A DNA stretch of 64,000 nucleotides from Gilliamella apis (GTDB taxonomy: Bacteria > Pseudomonadota > Gammaproteobacteria > Enterobacterales > Orbaceae), in assembly GCF_002142155.1 (NCBI RefSeq), contig NZ_NASD01000003.1, positions 62,001 through 126,000 of the forward strand. The letters run 5' to 3'. The notes under the pieces were generated by a model. That model was given only the letters and a program-made list of their open reading frames with translations. It did not search any database and was not told the DNA's origin. The position numbers and the translations under genes were made by a program. Numbering within the stretch: the first letter of the stretch is position 1; every line of letters starts with the position of its first letter. This document shows, one piece after another, positions 19,293 through 28,809 of this stretch.

Positions 19293-20236
19293 AAAAACCC
19301 CTCTCCTCAAAATTTTTTAGTTCTTTATTTTTTAGTTGTTTGAGTTTCGGACGTTTTGTTGTTTTGCGGTTATTTTTATACGGTGATTACGTCCGAGTTA
19401 AGAGGGTTGGCGCCAACCCTCTTTACAATCTCCCGCGGCGACCACGCAAGTGGTCACGATGTGACTGCCTTCCGCCTTCGTTCGGTCTTAACGCACCGGC
19501 TGTGATTTGTTCCTGACAAAGCACCGCCTTGGCAAACATCCCTGTTTGCCATGCTAACCTCACTCAGTTGTCAGCACATTGCGAATGTCGCTAAATTAAA
19601 TACACCATACTTATTTGCCAAAATAAACGTTTATGTTTATAGCAAGCTAATTTTAGTTTTAAAACCAATTTCGGAGAAACTTGGACGGGATTTTTGGCTT
19701 TAAAAACCCCTCTCCTCAAATTTTTTTGGTTGTTTTAGTTTCGGACGTTTGTTGTTTTGTGGTTATTTCTATACGGTGATTACGTCCGAGTTAAGAGGGT
19801 TGCCGCGAACCCTCTTTACAATCTCCCGCGGCGACCACGCAAGTGGTCACGATGTGACTACCTTCCGCCTTCGTTCGCTCTTAACGCTCCTTGGCAAACA
19901 TCCCTGTTTGCCATGCTAACCTCACTCAGTTGTCAGCACATTGCGAATGTCGCTAAATTAAATACACCAAACTTATTTGCCAAAATAAACTTTTATGTTT
20001 ATAGCAAGCTAATTTTAGTTTTAAAACCAATTTCGGAGAAGCTTGGACGGGATTTTGGTTTTAAAAACCCCATTTCTCAAATTTTTTTGGTTGTTTGAGT
20101 TTCGGACGTTTTGTTGTTTGGTGGCTAGTTCTATACGGTGAATACGTCCGAGTTAAGAGGGTTGGCGCGAACCCTCTTTACAATCTCCCGCGGCGACCAC
20201 GCAAGTGGTCACGATGTGACTGCCTTCCGCCTTCGT
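19293..20236 (+). repeat. Three tandem modules upstream of asnA (19293, 19702, 20063; last truncated)
   Basis: Same multi-hairpin module, periods 409 and 361 bp. The third copy stops at CCTTCCGCCTTCGTT (20236), in the middle of the element, 83 bases before asnA, marking a deletion or insertion junction. The CACAGCC arm is mutated to CACCGCC in the first copy. Confidence 0.88.
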
Positions 20237-20318
20237 TTAAGCCTGTTAACTAGACTTGCATATTTCTGCTTTCTAGTTTAATTTAGCAACACAAATTTTT
20301 TATATTTCGAGACTAAAC

Positions 20319-21311
20319 ATGACAATATCATTTAAAGAGCAGCAACAACGAATCAATTTTGTTAAACAATTTTTTGCCGAGCAATTAGCAAATAATCTAT
20401 CACTAATTGAAGTTCAAGCACCAATATTGAGTCAAATTGGTGATGGCGTTCAAGATAATTTGTCAGGTACCGAAAAAGCCGTTCAAGTTAATATTAAAAG
20501 TATTCCTAATGCACAATTCGAAGTTGTTCATTCACTAGCTAAATGGAAACGTAAAACGTTAAGTCAGCACAATTTTCCTGTTGGTGAAGGCATTTATACA
20601 AATATGAAAGCTCTGCGCCCGGATGAAGATAAACTCTCGCCTATTCACTCTGTTTATGTTGATCAATGGGATTGGGAAAAAGTGATTCGTCCCGAAGATC
20701 GCAATTTAGCTTATTTAAAACAAACGGTTGAAAAAATTTATAGTGCGATTAAAGCGACTGAAAAAGCAGTCTCTGAAAAATATCATCTATCACGTTTTTT
20801 ACCCGAAACAATTACCTTTATGGATAGTGAACAGCTGTTAAAACGTTATCCAAATTTATCACCAAAAGAGCGTGAAAATGCAATTACCAAAGAGTTAGGC
20901 GCTGTATTTTTAATTGGTATTGGTGGTGAATTATCAAATAATGAAAAACATGATGTTCGTGCTCCTGATTATGATGATTGGAGTAGTGATAATGAAATGG
21001 GTTCAAAAGGCTTAAATGGCGACATTTTAGTTTGGAATCCTGTGTTAAATAGTGGTTTTGAAATCTCATCAATGGGGATCCGTGTCGATCCAGAAACCTT
21101 AAAACGGCAATTAAAACTGACTAATAATGAAGATCGCCTCCAATATGCATGGCATAAAGCATTAGCTAATGGTGATTTTTTACAAACAATTGGTGGTGGA
21201 ATTGGCCAATCACGATTAACCATGTTACTTTTACAGCAACAACATATTGGTCAAGTACAAGCAAGCGTTTGGGACGATGCCACTAAACAAAATTATTCAA
21301 AACTACTTTAG
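20319..21311 (+). CDS. asnA: Aspartate--ammonia ligase
   Basis: Ammonia-dependent asparagine synthetase, 330 aa as in E. coli. It is related to class II aminoacyl-tRNA synthetases and makes asparagine from aspartate, NH3 and ATP. Motifs: [52 protein letters not shown], and the C-terminal [14 protein letters not shown]. It is stranded between a truncated module on its left and tenA debris on its right. The promoter must lie between 20236 and 20319 or inside the module. Confidence 0.96.
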   Translation: MTISFKEQQQRINFVKQFFAEQLANNLSLIEVQAPILSQIGDGVQDNLSGTEKAVQVNIKSIPNAQFEVVHSLAKWKRKTLSQHNFPVGEGIYTNMKALRPDEDKLSPIHSVYVDQWDWEKVIRPEDRNLAYLKQTVEKIYSAIKATEKAVSEKYHLSRFLPETITFMDSEQLLKRYPNLSPKERENAITKELGAVFLIGIGGELSNNEKHDVRAPDYDDWSSDNEMGSKGLNGDILVWNPVLNSGFEISSMGIRVDPETLKRQLKLTNNEDRLQYAWHKALANGDFLQTIGGGIGQSRLTMLLLQQQHIGQVQASVWDDATKQNYSKLL

Positions 21312-21344
21312 TTTAAAAATTGTTTAAATATAGTTCAAATTCAG

Positions 21345-21376
21345 CATACTTTACCCATAGTGGTAAAGTATGTTTG
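21345..21376 (+). terminator. Hairpin terminator after asnA
   Basis: An 11-bp stem CATACTTTACC / GGTAAAGTATG with a 6-base loop, followed by TTTGTT, 34 bases after asnA. The T tract is short, so efficiency is uncertain. It abuts the end of the tenA-like remnant on the other strand. Confidence 0.6.
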
Positions 21377-21590
21377 TTATTTAAAACGTTTATCTAAACC
21401 CATTTGCCAGAAACCAATTTCAAGTTTAGTTGCTTGCCTAAATAATTTTGTTAAATGTTCAATGCGACTATCCTCTAAATTTACTAAGCTGATCAATCAA
21501 CGCAATTTCATTTGGCATTGTTTGTTGGAATTCGTTTCTAGCATATTTGTTAACCAGACTGTTATATCTATGGTTATTTCTTGCGAATCA
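21377..21590 (-). pseudogene. tenA-like thiaminase II remnant, 5' part lost and frameshifted
   Basis: On the minus strand two frames joined by a one-base shift near 21470 read YARNEFQQTMPNEIALIDQL and then HLTKLFRQATKLEIGFWQMG before a stop at 21379. The second stretch matches the TenA C-terminus (acidic residue, FW-M). A TGA interrupts it upstream at about 21587. Only about 70 codons remain. It is downstream of a TPP riboswitch with a decayed module in between, so a thiamine-salvage gene was destroyed. Confidence 0.6.
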
Positions 21591-21601
21591 GTTTGGCAAG
21601 T

Positions 21602-21737
21602 CTTGTTTAGTGATATTAGCAATGTGTGACAACTGAGTAAGATTAGCATGGCAAATAGGGATGTTTGAGAAGGTTGTTTTTGTCAGGAACAAATCACAGC
21701 AGTGCGTTAAGAGCGAACGAAGGCAGAAGAGCGAATA
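21602..21737 (-). repeat. Decayed, inverted, truncated module inside the former tenA locus
   Basis: On the minus strand this reads CTGCCTTCGTTCGCTCTTAA ... TTTGTTCCTGAC ... AACATCCCTATTTGCCATGC ... CTCAGTTGTCACACATTGC, the 3' half of the module with many substitutions and a worn hairpin. Orientation is opposite to the copies on either side. It sits between the TPP riboswitch and the tenA remnant. Confidence 0.75.
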
Positions 21738-21814
21738 GAATAACGGCATGATGACTTCTTTTTATAAAAATTAGTAATTAAGGAGTACAACAGACTTGTA
21801 GAAAAACGTATTTT

Positions 21815-21886
21815 ATACTCCCTTCGCCGGTACTAACCGAATCAGGTTCAACGGGTATAATCTCAGCCTAGGGCACCCCGGATAAA
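21815..21886 (-). promoter_or_regulatory. TPP (thiamine pyrophosphate) riboswitch, orphaned
   Basis: On the minus strand the THI-box core is complete: GGGGTGCCC, CTGAGATTATACCC, GTTGAACCTGATTCGG, TTAGTACCGGCGAAGGGA. This is an aptamer that binds thiamine pyrophosphate and represses downstream thiamine genes. An ATG follows at 21749 but after a few codons it enters module sequence. No intact thiamine gene follows, only the tenA remnant at 21377-21590. Confidence 0.93.
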
Positions 21887-22025
21887 TACAGATGAATAAT
21901 AGTTCAGCAAATAAATAACAATTTTTATAAAGATAGTAGTTTATTAACCGTTACTATTTATTCAAATGTTCTTTATTTATTAATTAACCGATAGATCTTC
22001 TATAACTATAGCTAATAATCAGTAA

Positions 22026-22406
22026 CTATTCTGTCTTCGACTCAACTTGTTGATTATCTTCTGAAGATGGTGCTACTTTTTCTTGTTGAGAAGATTTCTC
22101 TAATTCAGCTTGTTCGGCTTGCTGATTAGAAATTGAAGACTCTTGTTGTTTTGCTTCAGTTGTTAGCGAATTATCTTGTGAACGAACATATACTATCTTT
22201 TGTTGACCACGATCACACGATCCGACAATTTTACCTGCAACGCCTTGCTCAGCTTGCTCGGATGGAACTAAATTTAATTGAAAACTGTTTTCATCAACAC
22301 CATTGTTTTTGATTTTCTCAGCGATACTGGTACTAATTTCTTCACAATTAGAAGCTGCGGCAACCATTGGCAGACCTAACAATAAAACCACGACTAACTT
22401 TTTCAT
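22026..22406 (-). CDS. DUF1161-type small secreted protein
   Basis: 126 aa with a clear signal peptide (MKKLVVVLLLGLPMVAAAS) and a compact periplasmic domain with two cysteines (NCEEI near residue 21 and GSCDRGQQKIVYVRS near residue 63), the pattern of the DUF1161 family. The C-terminal 50 residues are Gln/Glu-rich and probably disordered. SD AGGAAAGGG precedes the ATG. Function unknown. Confidence 0.78.
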   Translation of the reverse strand: MKKLVVVLLLGLPMVAAASNCEEISTSIAEKIKNNGVDENSFQLNLVPSEQAEQGVAGKIVGSCDRGQQKIVYVRSQDNSLTTEAKQQESSISNQQAEQAELEKSSQQEKVAPSSEDNQQVESKTE

Positions 22407-22543
22407 ACCCTTTCCTATAAATTATAAATAATAAGTTTTGTTGCATTGTAAAACGATTGATAAAACTGTCCATATCGTTATAAGCGATATGATAAATAAA
22501 TTTTATCAATTTATTAATGAAGTTAGCGCAAGATTCTAACCGA

Positions 22544-22774
22544 TTAATCTTGCTTATGCTGGCTTTCAAGTACTCTCAATTTATCTAAAACCCAACAGCG
22601 AATATCGGCTAATTCAGCTTCAGACAATCGATTAACAAAATCTCTTTTTTCATGAAGTTGTTTACGATCCTCATCAGTCAAAACAACCCCTTTTAAATTT
22701 AATAATACTTCTTTACGGTACATAGAATAGATAAAATCTTTTATCAAATCGTCAGAAAGATTAATGTTAGCCAT
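22544..22774 (-). CDS. Small cytoplasmic protein of unknown function (76 aa)
   Basis: Acidic-basic mixed, helix-rich product beginning MANINLSDDLIKDFIYSMYR. SD AAGGAA eight bases before ATG, and the codon pattern looks coding. No signal peptide or membrane segment. It lies upstream of the DUF1161 gene by 137 bases on the same strand. I do not recognise the family. Confidence 0.65.
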   Translation of the reverse strand: MANINLSDDLIKDFIYSMYRKEVLLNLKGVVLTDEDRKQLHEKRDFVNRLSEAELADIRCWVLDKLRVLESQHKQD

Positions 22775-23162
22775 TTTGATTTCCTTATTTTATATCTTTA
22801 ACGCTCATACGATTAAGTCGACATCTAAACTAATAACATCATCACTCAATGTGAAAGAGTATTAAAAAATAAACTCTGTTTAATAAACAGCCGGATCTCC
22901 AATATAATCGAATCGCAAATAGATGACAATAATTGAATCTGATAATGCAAATTAAAACTTAGTTTTTTAGTTAAAACTAAATTGTGAATTATTCACTTAA
23001 TTATTTGATAAGTATTTAACAAACCTGTTGATAACCTTGCAACACATTGATAAATAAAAACTTAATAGCAAGGTTAAAATTTAATCGGCAACAGAATAAT
23101 CCATTTTTGAAACTAAACCCTATATATTTGTCAACAGAAATCATCTAACAATTTGATAAAAA
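22775..23162. other. Intergenic stretch without visible genes
   Basis: AT-rich, with stops in all frames. It should contain the promoter of the 76-aa gene near 22800-22860. A pair of inverted octamers (AACCTTGC / GCAAGGTT) around 23032-23077 is the only structure seen. Confidence 0.4.
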
Positions 23163-23194
23163 AATACAGCATAAGGTTTAAATTATGCTGTATT
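23163..23194 (-). terminator. Terminator of the SemiSWEET gene
   Basis: A stem of at least 11 bp (ATACAGCATAA / TTATGCTGTAT) with an 8-base loop, followed on the minus strand by seven T, 30 bases after the stop. Confidence 0.8.
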
Positions 23195-23224
23195 GAAATA
23201 ATACAAAGAAGTATAACAATAAAT

Positions 23225-23488
23225 TTACAATGCCGTAAAAAATGCAATTAATCCAAACAAAACACCAGGGGAATTAGCTATAGCAATCGGCCAATCTTTT
23301 TTAGGTTGTAATAATCCATAACAAACCCATAACGAACAGTTAATTGCTGCAGCTAATGGTTGAGTTGGATTGGTTTTGAAACCATGAAGATTGTCGATAA
23401 TTTGCGGAATATATGACACATACATACCTAATGATGCAATCGTTGCAACGACGCCTAAATAATGGAAAGCTTTGGGTGAAAGATTCAA
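23225..23488 (-). CDS. SemiSWEET-type sugar transporter
   Basis: 87-aa membrane protein with three transmembrane helices (about residues 8-28, 43-62, 66-86), the single triple-helix unit that dimerises to move sugars passively. Signature residues include YIPQI in helix 1 and AAAINCSLWVCYG in helix 2. The start codon is TTG (MNLSPKAF) with AGG seven bases before it. Monocistronic with its own terminator. Confidence 0.88.
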   Translation of the reverse strand: MNLSPKAFHYLGVVATIASLGMYVSYIPQIIDNLHGFKTNPTQPLAAAINCSLWVCYGLLQPKKDWPIAIANSPGVLFGLIAFFTAL

Positions 23489-23649
23489 GATCAGCCTACC
23501 TGCTTAATGTGAATGGAAAAATTAATCTATCATAGATAATCAGCGATTTAAACCTTATTCTACCTAGCTTTTAGACAATTTAATGTAAATAAAATGATAA
23601 AAAATAGCTGATAAAATTAGTAATATTTTGATAATAAAAATAAAAAAAT

Positions 23650-24037
23650 TTGAGGAACGTGGTTTTTAAAGCCTAAAACCCCCACAGTTCTCTGAAATTG
23701 CTTATAAAACTAAAATCAGCTCACATCAACCATCAAAGTTTATTGCTTGCCAAGCGTTTGCTGTATTTAATTTAGCGAGATTAGCAATGTGCTGATAACT
23801 GAGTGAGATTAGCACGGCAAACAGGGATGTTTGACAAGTTTGTCTGGAGCAAATCACAACCGGTGCATCAATAGCGAACGCAGGCGGAAGGCTGTCACAT
23901 CGTGACCACTTGCGTGGTCGCCGCAGGAGTTAGTAAAGAGGGTTTGCGCCAACCCTCTTAACTCGGACGTAATCGCCATACAGAACTAGCCATAAAACAA
24001 TAAAACGTCCGAAACTAAAACAACCAAAAAAGGGGTT
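23650..24037 (-). repeat. Inverted module between SemiSWEET and niaP
   Basis: A near-full-length module on the minus strand, from CCCCTTTTTTGG (24037) through the hairpins to the AT-rich tail, ending with the start of another copy (TTGAGGAACG, 23652). The hairpin AAGAGGGTTG/CAAACCCTCTT has changed by a base, so it is older than the copies near C1-C6. It ends 7 bases from the niaP stop codon. Nothing else lies in 23489-24043. Confidence 0.85.
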
Positions 24038-24043
24038 AATAAG

Positions 24044-25285
24044 TTATGCAAGACGAGTCTGTTTGGTCTCTTTGCCCAGCAATAATATTGCTAAGATAGC
24101 AACCAGAATTGATAAACTAAATAGCGTAAATATCATGCTTACACCAACTTGGTTAGCCATTAAAAATCCAACCATTAATGGACCTAATATACCACCAATT
24201 CGGCCAATAGATGCCGCCATGCCAGCACCGGTAGCACGAATATTGCTGCTATATTGTTCTGGAGTATAGGCATACATTGCTCCCCATGCCCCTAAATTGA
24301 AAAATGATAATAACGCGCCACTGATCAGCAATTGGTTAATTGAGTCAGCAATACCAAATAAATAAGCACTGATTAAAGTACCCAATAAATATGCTATTAA
24401 CACCCATTTACGCCCGACTCGTTCAATCAACCACGCAACTGTGAAATAGCCAGGTAATTGGGCTAAGGTCATCATGAGAATATAACCAAAGCTTTTTACC
24501 ATATCAAAGCCTTTAAGCATCATTACGCTTGGTAACCATAAAAACATGCCATAGTATGAAAATACTACACAAAACCACACTATCCATAACATTATCGTTT
24601 GACGTCGGAATGAGTTTGATAATAGTGATTGTATTTTTTTGACAACGGGCTCTTTTTGAGCATAGCTATTTTGCTTTTGAACATAGCTATTTTGCTGTTG
24701 ATACGATTGTGAATCAGGTAAATTAAAGCGTAAGTAAAGCGCGTAAAAAGCCGGTATTGCACATAAGATCATTGCGCCACGCCAACCAACTGCAGGCAGA
24801 GGAATTAGAAAATAAGCAATTAGCGCAGCTAAAATCCAACCTATCGCCCAAAAACTTTCAAGTAATACCACAATGCGTCCGCGTACTTCAGGCTCAACAC
24901 TTTCACTCACTAGCGTCGAGGCAACGGGTAATTCACCGCCTAGCCCCATACCAATGAAGAATCGTAACACTAATAAACTACCTAATCCCCAAGCAAAAGC
25001 ACTTAAGCCACTGGCAATACTAAACATTAATAAAGTGAATAGAAAAGCTGATTTGCGCCCTTTTTTATCAGCATAAATACCAAATAAAAAGGCACCAACG
25101 GCCATACCAATTGAATTAACACTACCAATCCAACCAAGTTGTGACGGTGTTAATCCCCAATCTTGCTTTAAAGCAGCTAATATAAAAGATAATAATCCAA
25201 CATCCATTGCATCAAAAAGCCAGCCAGTGCCAGCAATAAGCAATAATTTATTGGTAGATAATAATGCGGTTTTAGAACTTTCCAT
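24044..25285 (-). CDS. niaP: MFS transporter, niacin permease NiaP-like
   Basis: Twelve-helix major facilitator of about 413 aa. The N-terminal GWLFDAMDVGLLSFILAAL, GSVNSIGMAVGAFLFG, FIGMGLGGELPVASTLVSE and C-terminal SFFNLGAWGAMYAYTPEQY match the NiaP niacin/nicotinamide importer from memory. Start placed at ATG 25285 (MESSKTALL). A TTG at 25324 overlapping the stop of the upstream regulator gene is possible. It is co-transcribed with the MocR gene. Substrate assignment is by similarity and could be another aromatic acid. Confidence 0.8.
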   Translation of the reverse strand: MESSKTALLSTNKLLLIAGTGWLFDAMDVGLLSFILAALKQDWGLTPSQLGWIGSVNSIGMAVGAFLFGIYADKKGRKSAFLFTLLMFSIASGLSAFAWGLGSLLVLRFFIGMGLGGELPVASTLVSESVEPEVRGRIVVLLESFWAIGWILAALIAYFLIPLPAVGWRGAMILCAIPAFYALYLRFNLPDSQSYQQQNSYVQKQNSYAQKEPVVKKIQSLLSNSFRRQTIMLWIVWFCVVFSYYGMFLWLPSVMMLKGFDMVKSFGYILMMTLAQLPGYFTVAWLIERVGRKWVLIAYLLGTLISAYLFGIADSINQLLISGALLSFFNLGAWGAMYAYTPEQYSSNIRATGAGMAASIGRIGGILGPLMVGFLMANQVGVSMIFTLFSLSILVAILAILLLGKETKQTRLA

Positions 25286-25320
25286 AATCAATAAGTTAAT
25301 GCAGATTTTAGTATGTGTGA

Positions 25321-26721
25321 TCAAAGCAAATTTTTTTCAAAATGTCCATAACTTAATCGGATAGCCCCCAACTTATCACCAAAGTCAGTACCTTGCGAAA
25401 CAATGATATGTTTTGACAACAACTTATTTAATATTGTCAGTTCTTGTGCAGCATTATTAACTGGTAAATGAGCATATAAATGAAAACCTCCGGTTGGGAC
25501 TCGGTAAATAACATCACCATTAAAATAATCATCCAGCCAATCCATTAATTGGTTAGCTTTATTCTGCAACTGTTGGCGGAGCCATTTTTGATGTGTTTGA
25601 TAATGGTGACTTAAATATTCCTCGGCTAATAGTTGCGGTAAAATACTTAACCCAGAGTCAATGTGATGGCGGATATTGGCTAATTTTTCGATAATTTCAG
25701 TTGGTGCTATCATCCAACCAATACGTATATTACGGCCGATATATTTGGATAAAGATCCTAAATAGACCACTTGATTACTTACATCGAATTTTTTAATCGG
25801 TAAAATATTGGTTTTTTCATCAAAAGCTAAGCCACTATAGGCATCATCTTCAACAATACCAATACATTGCTTTCGACAAAATGCCAGTACCTGCTTCTTG
25901 CGCTGATTACTCATCACACAACCAACTGGATTTTGAAAGATAGGATTTAGAAATAACCATTTTATTTGTCGCTCTAAGGTGACTTTCTGTAGACTCTCTA
26001 AAGTAATACCCTCATCATCACATTCAATACCGTATAAACGCAATCCTGCTGCTTGAAATAATGGTAATGAATAAAAGTATGATGGTGATTCAATACCTAT
26101 CGCATCGCCAGGTTTTAATAATCCTTGGGTAATTAAAAAAAGAGATTGTTGAGTACCCGAGGTAATAAGAATTTGTTCAGTATCAACCAACATAGCAAAT
26201 TGTTTCTTCATATAATAAGCAATTTGCTGCTTAAGCGAAGGAAGCCCTAATTGCAACATGTCGCTCTTCTTTTCGTAAGCAACCATTTCATGGGAAGTAA
26301 TATTGGGTAATATTAATTTGGGGATCATATTAGTGGGCAAATCACCATTAGCTAAATCACAAACATGCTCCATTTGCTGCCGAACCTGTGTCACTTTTTG
26401 TTGATATACATTTTGACGATGATGATAAAAATTGGCAGGCAATCGCCAATTAATGGTCGAATAAGCTTGCAGCCCCCACTTTTGTTCATTAACAAAAGTC
26501 CCACTACCCTGCTTTCGCACTAATATCCCTCGTTCAGTTAAGATATCTAGCGCATGCACAATTGTTGAACGATTAACTTGTAGATCCTTGGCTAAATTAC
26601 GCTCCGATGGTAATCGCTCACCGGCTATTAACACGCCTTGTTCGATATAGTTCTCAATCAATTGCGTGACTTTTTTAAATAATGCACCATTAAAAGGGCT
26701 TAATTTTTGTCTATTCCACAT
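25321..26721 (-). CDS. MocR/GntR-type regulator with aminotransferase domain, probable PdxR
   Basis: 466 aa: N-terminal GntR winged helix (LPSERNLAKDLQVNRSTIVH, residues about 38-57), then a fold-type I aminotransferase-like domain with the PLP lysine in YLGSLSKYIGRN. Such proteins sense pyridoxal phosphate; PdxR members control pdxST, which lies divergently 150 bases away. That position makes control of pdxST, and perhaps of niaP downstream, the likely job. SD is poor. Confidence 0.85.
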   Translation of the reverse strand: MWNRQKLSPFNGALFKKVTQLIENYIEQGVLIAGERLPSERNLAKDLQVNRSTIVHALDILTERGILVRKQGSGTFVNEQKWGLQAYSTINWRLPANFYHHRQNVYQQKVTQVRQQMEHVCDLANGDLPTNMIPKLILPNITSHEMVAYEKKSDMLQLGLPSLKQQIAYYMKKQFAMLVDTEQILITSGTQQSLFLITQGLLKPGDAIGIESPSYFYSLPLFQAAGLRLYGIECDDEGITLESLQKVTLERQIKWLFLNPIFQNPVGCVMSNQRKKQVLAFCRKQCIGIVEDDAYSGLAFDEKTNILPIKKFDVSNQVVYLGSLSKYIGRNIRIGWMIAPTEIIEKLANIRHHIDSGLSILPQLLAEEYLSHHYQTHQKWLRQQLQNKANQLMDWLDDYFNGDVIYRVPTGGFHLYAHLPVNNAAQELTILNKLLSKHIIVSQGTDFGDKLGAIRLSYGHFEKNLL

Positions 26722-26766
26722 CTTTTATTTTTAAAGTTTCCTAGAACTTATTACCTTAAAAGCAAA

Positions 26767-26792
26767 ATTGGATGGGTTAATTATAGTCCAAT
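26767..26792. promoter_or_regulatory. Candidate PdxR operator between mocR and pdxS
   Basis: Inverted hexamers ATTGGA / TCCAAT separated by 14 bases, surrounding TATAAT on the minus strand (26785-26780) that could be the regulator gene's own -10 box. Position in the divergent promoter region fits a shared operator. This is inference from symmetry only. Confidence 0.4.
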
Positions 26793-26871
26793 TGGCTGTT
26801 TATTGCAGTGCTTTAATTTTGAATAATAGTCCTGACATTAGACAACTAACATTAATTAATCAGGAGTAGCA

Positions 26872-27759
26872 ATGAAACAACATACCGGTACACAAACAGT
26901 AAAACGTGGAATGGCACAAATGCAAAAAGGCGGCGTGATAATGGATGTCATCAATGCCGAACAAGCCAAAATCGCTGAACAAGCTGGTGCCGTAGCAGTT
27001 ATGGCTTTAGAACGTGTTCCTTCCGATATTCGTGCTGCTGGTGGCGTCGCAAGAATGGCCGATCCGACCATTGTTGAAGAAGTAATGAAAGCAGTAACAA
27101 TTCCTGTTATGGCGAAAGCAAGAATTGGCCATATCGTTGAAGCACGTATTTTAGAATCAATGGGAGTGGATTATATTGATGAAAGCGAAGTGCTAACGCC
27201 TGCTGATGAACAATATCACTTATTGAAAGATGAATTTACTGTGCCTTTTGTCTGTGGCTGTCGTGATTTGGGTGAAGCATTACGCCGAATTGGTGAAGGT
27301 GCCTCTATGTTACGCACCAAAGGTGAACCCGGAACAGGCAATATTGTTGAAGCGGTTAGACATATGCGTCGGGTCAATGAACAAATTCGTTTAGTCGTTG
27401 GCAAATCAAAGGATGAACTTATGACATTGGCCAAAGAAATTGGCGCGCCATATGAATTAATATTACAAATTAAACAACTTGGTAAATTACCAGTCGTAAA
27501 CTTTGCTGCCGGTGGTGTAGCCACACCAGCTGATGCTGCATTAATGATGCAACTTGGTGCGGATGGTGTATTTGTTGGGTCAGGTATTTTTAAATCACAA
27601 AATCCAGAAAAATTTGCTAAAGCGATTGTTCAAGCAACTACTTATTTTGATGATTATCCAAGATTAGCTGAATTATCCAAAGGATTGGGTGAAGCCATGA
27701 AAGGGATTGAAATCAGTAAATTAACCGAATCAGAAAGAATGCAAGATCGAGGCTGGTAA
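26872..27759 (+). CDS. pdxS: Pyridoxal 5'-phosphate synthase subunit PdxS
   Basis: Synthase subunit of the DXP-independent vitamin B6 pathway: joins ribose 5-phosphate, glyceraldehyde 3-phosphate and ammonia from PdxT. 295 aa. [46 protein letters not shown] with the catalytic lysine, [16 protein letters not shown] and the second lysine region [19 protein letters not shown] are intact. SD GGAG precedes the ATG. Overlaps pdxT (TAATG). This pathway is unusual for enterobacteria but occurs in Pasteurellaceae. Confidence 0.97.
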   Translation: MKQHTGTQTVKRGMAQMQKGGVIMDVINAEQAKIAEQAGAVAVMALERVPSDIRAAGGVARMADPTIVEEVMKAVTIPVMAKARIGHIVEARILESMGVDYIDESEVLTPADEQYHLLKDEFTVPFVCGCRDLGEALRRIGEGASMLRTKGEPGTGNIVEAVRHMRRVNEQIRLVVGKSKDELMTLAKEIGAPYELILQIKQLGKLPVVNFAAGGVATPADAALMMQLGADGVFVGSGIFKSQNPEKFAKAIVQATTYFDDYPRLAELSKGLGEAMKGIEISKLTESERMQDRGW

Positions 27760-28352
27760 TGACAACAATTGCCAACTTAAAAGCTAACAAAATCATTGGG
27801 GTGCTTAACTTACAAGGTGCCGTCACTGAACATTTAAACATGCTTGCTAGCATTGATTTTGTGTGCCCTATTGCAGTTAAACAACCCGAACAATTGCGTC
27901 AACTTGATGGCTTAATTATTCCCGGTGGTGAATCAACAGCAATCAGTCGTTTAATTAGACAAAATGATTTATTTGAGCCAATCCAAGCATTTGCTAAACA
28001 AGGTAAAGGTATTTTTGGCACCTGCGCTGGGTTAGTTCTTTGCGGAACTGAAACCAGCCATAATGAGGTTGAACAACTGGGACTAATAGATATTATTGTT
28101 GAACGAAATGGCTTTGGACGGCAAATAAATAGCTTCGAAACAGAGTTAGATATTGCACCTATCGGTCAGCAAATTCCAGCGGTATTTATTCGTGCCCCCT
28201 ATATTGCCACAGCAGGTAAACAAGTAAAACAACTCGCTTTTGTTGATAATCATTGTGTAATGGCGGAACAAGATAATATTTTGCTATGTTCATTCCACCC
28301 AGAACTAACTACTGATAACCGCATAATGCGCTATTTTGTTGAAAAATGTTAA
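27759..28352 (+). CDS. pdxT: Pyridoxal 5'-phosphate synthase glutaminase PdxT
   Basis: Class I glutaminase that feeds ammonia to PdxS. 197 aa. Triad: Cys in GTCAGLVL (about residue 89) and the His/Glu pair in SFHPELT (about 181). The GGESTAISRL oxyanion motif is present. Its start codon overlaps the pdxS stop, so the two are translationally coupled. Confidence 0.96.
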   Translation: MTTIANLKANKIIGVLNLQGAVTEHLNMLASIDFVCPIAVKQPEQLRQLDGLIIPGGESTAISRLIRQNDLFEPIQAFAKQGKGIFGTCAGLVLCGTETSHNEVEQLGLIDIIVERNGFGRQINSFETELDIAPIGQQIPAVFIRAPYIATAGKQVKQLAFVDNHCVMAEQDNILLCSFHPELTTDNRIMRYFVEKC

Positions 28353-28414
28353 CGCTTAAAATATAGTCCATTTTTAATCTGTAAAAATAGCAAATTTTCG
28401 TAATATTTGATTAT

Positions 28415-28441
28415 TGGCACTAATTATTAGTGCCATTTTTT
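28415..28441 (+). terminator. Terminator of pdxST
   Basis: 9-bp stem TGGCACTAA / TTAGTGCCA with loop TTA and six T. A module begins only a few bases later (28446), so the element inserted immediately behind the operon. Confidence 0.88.
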
Positions 28442-28445
28442 GTTT

Positions 28446-28731
28446 TAAAAACCCCTTTCCTCAAAATTTTTTTGGTTGTTTGAGTTTCGGACGTTTGTTG
28501 TTTTGGGGGTTGTTTCTATACGGTGATTACGTCCGAGTTAAGAGGGTTGCCGCGAACCCTCTTTACAATCTCCCGCGGCGACCACGCAAGTGGTCACGAT
28601 GTGACTGCCTTCCGCCTTCGTTCGGTCTTAACGCACCGGCTGTGATTTGTTCCTGACAAAGCACCGCCTTGGCAAACATCCCTGTTTGCCATGCTAACCT
28701 CACTCAGTTGTCAGCACATTGCCAATGTCGC
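28446..28731 (+). repeat. Module 3' of C2
   Basis: Full core with all five hairpins, followed by the C-gene 3' flank (CGCCACAAAATCG... to the stop of C2). It begins directly after the pdxT terminator. Confidence 0.9.
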
Positions 28732-28809
28732 GCCACAAAATCGTTTTTATCGTCCTAACATTATTTTTCTTATCCTCAGCTTCAATACCTAAGAACTAAG
28801 AAATAATAG

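Noticed and set aside
21360-21629. Plus-strand 89-codon open frame after asnA
   Set aside because: It is antisense to the tenA-like remnant and module; the coding signal is on the other strand.
22348-22569. Minus-strand frame between the DUF1161 and 76-aa genes
   Set aside because: It overlaps both genes in other frames, lacks a ribosome site and shows no family features.
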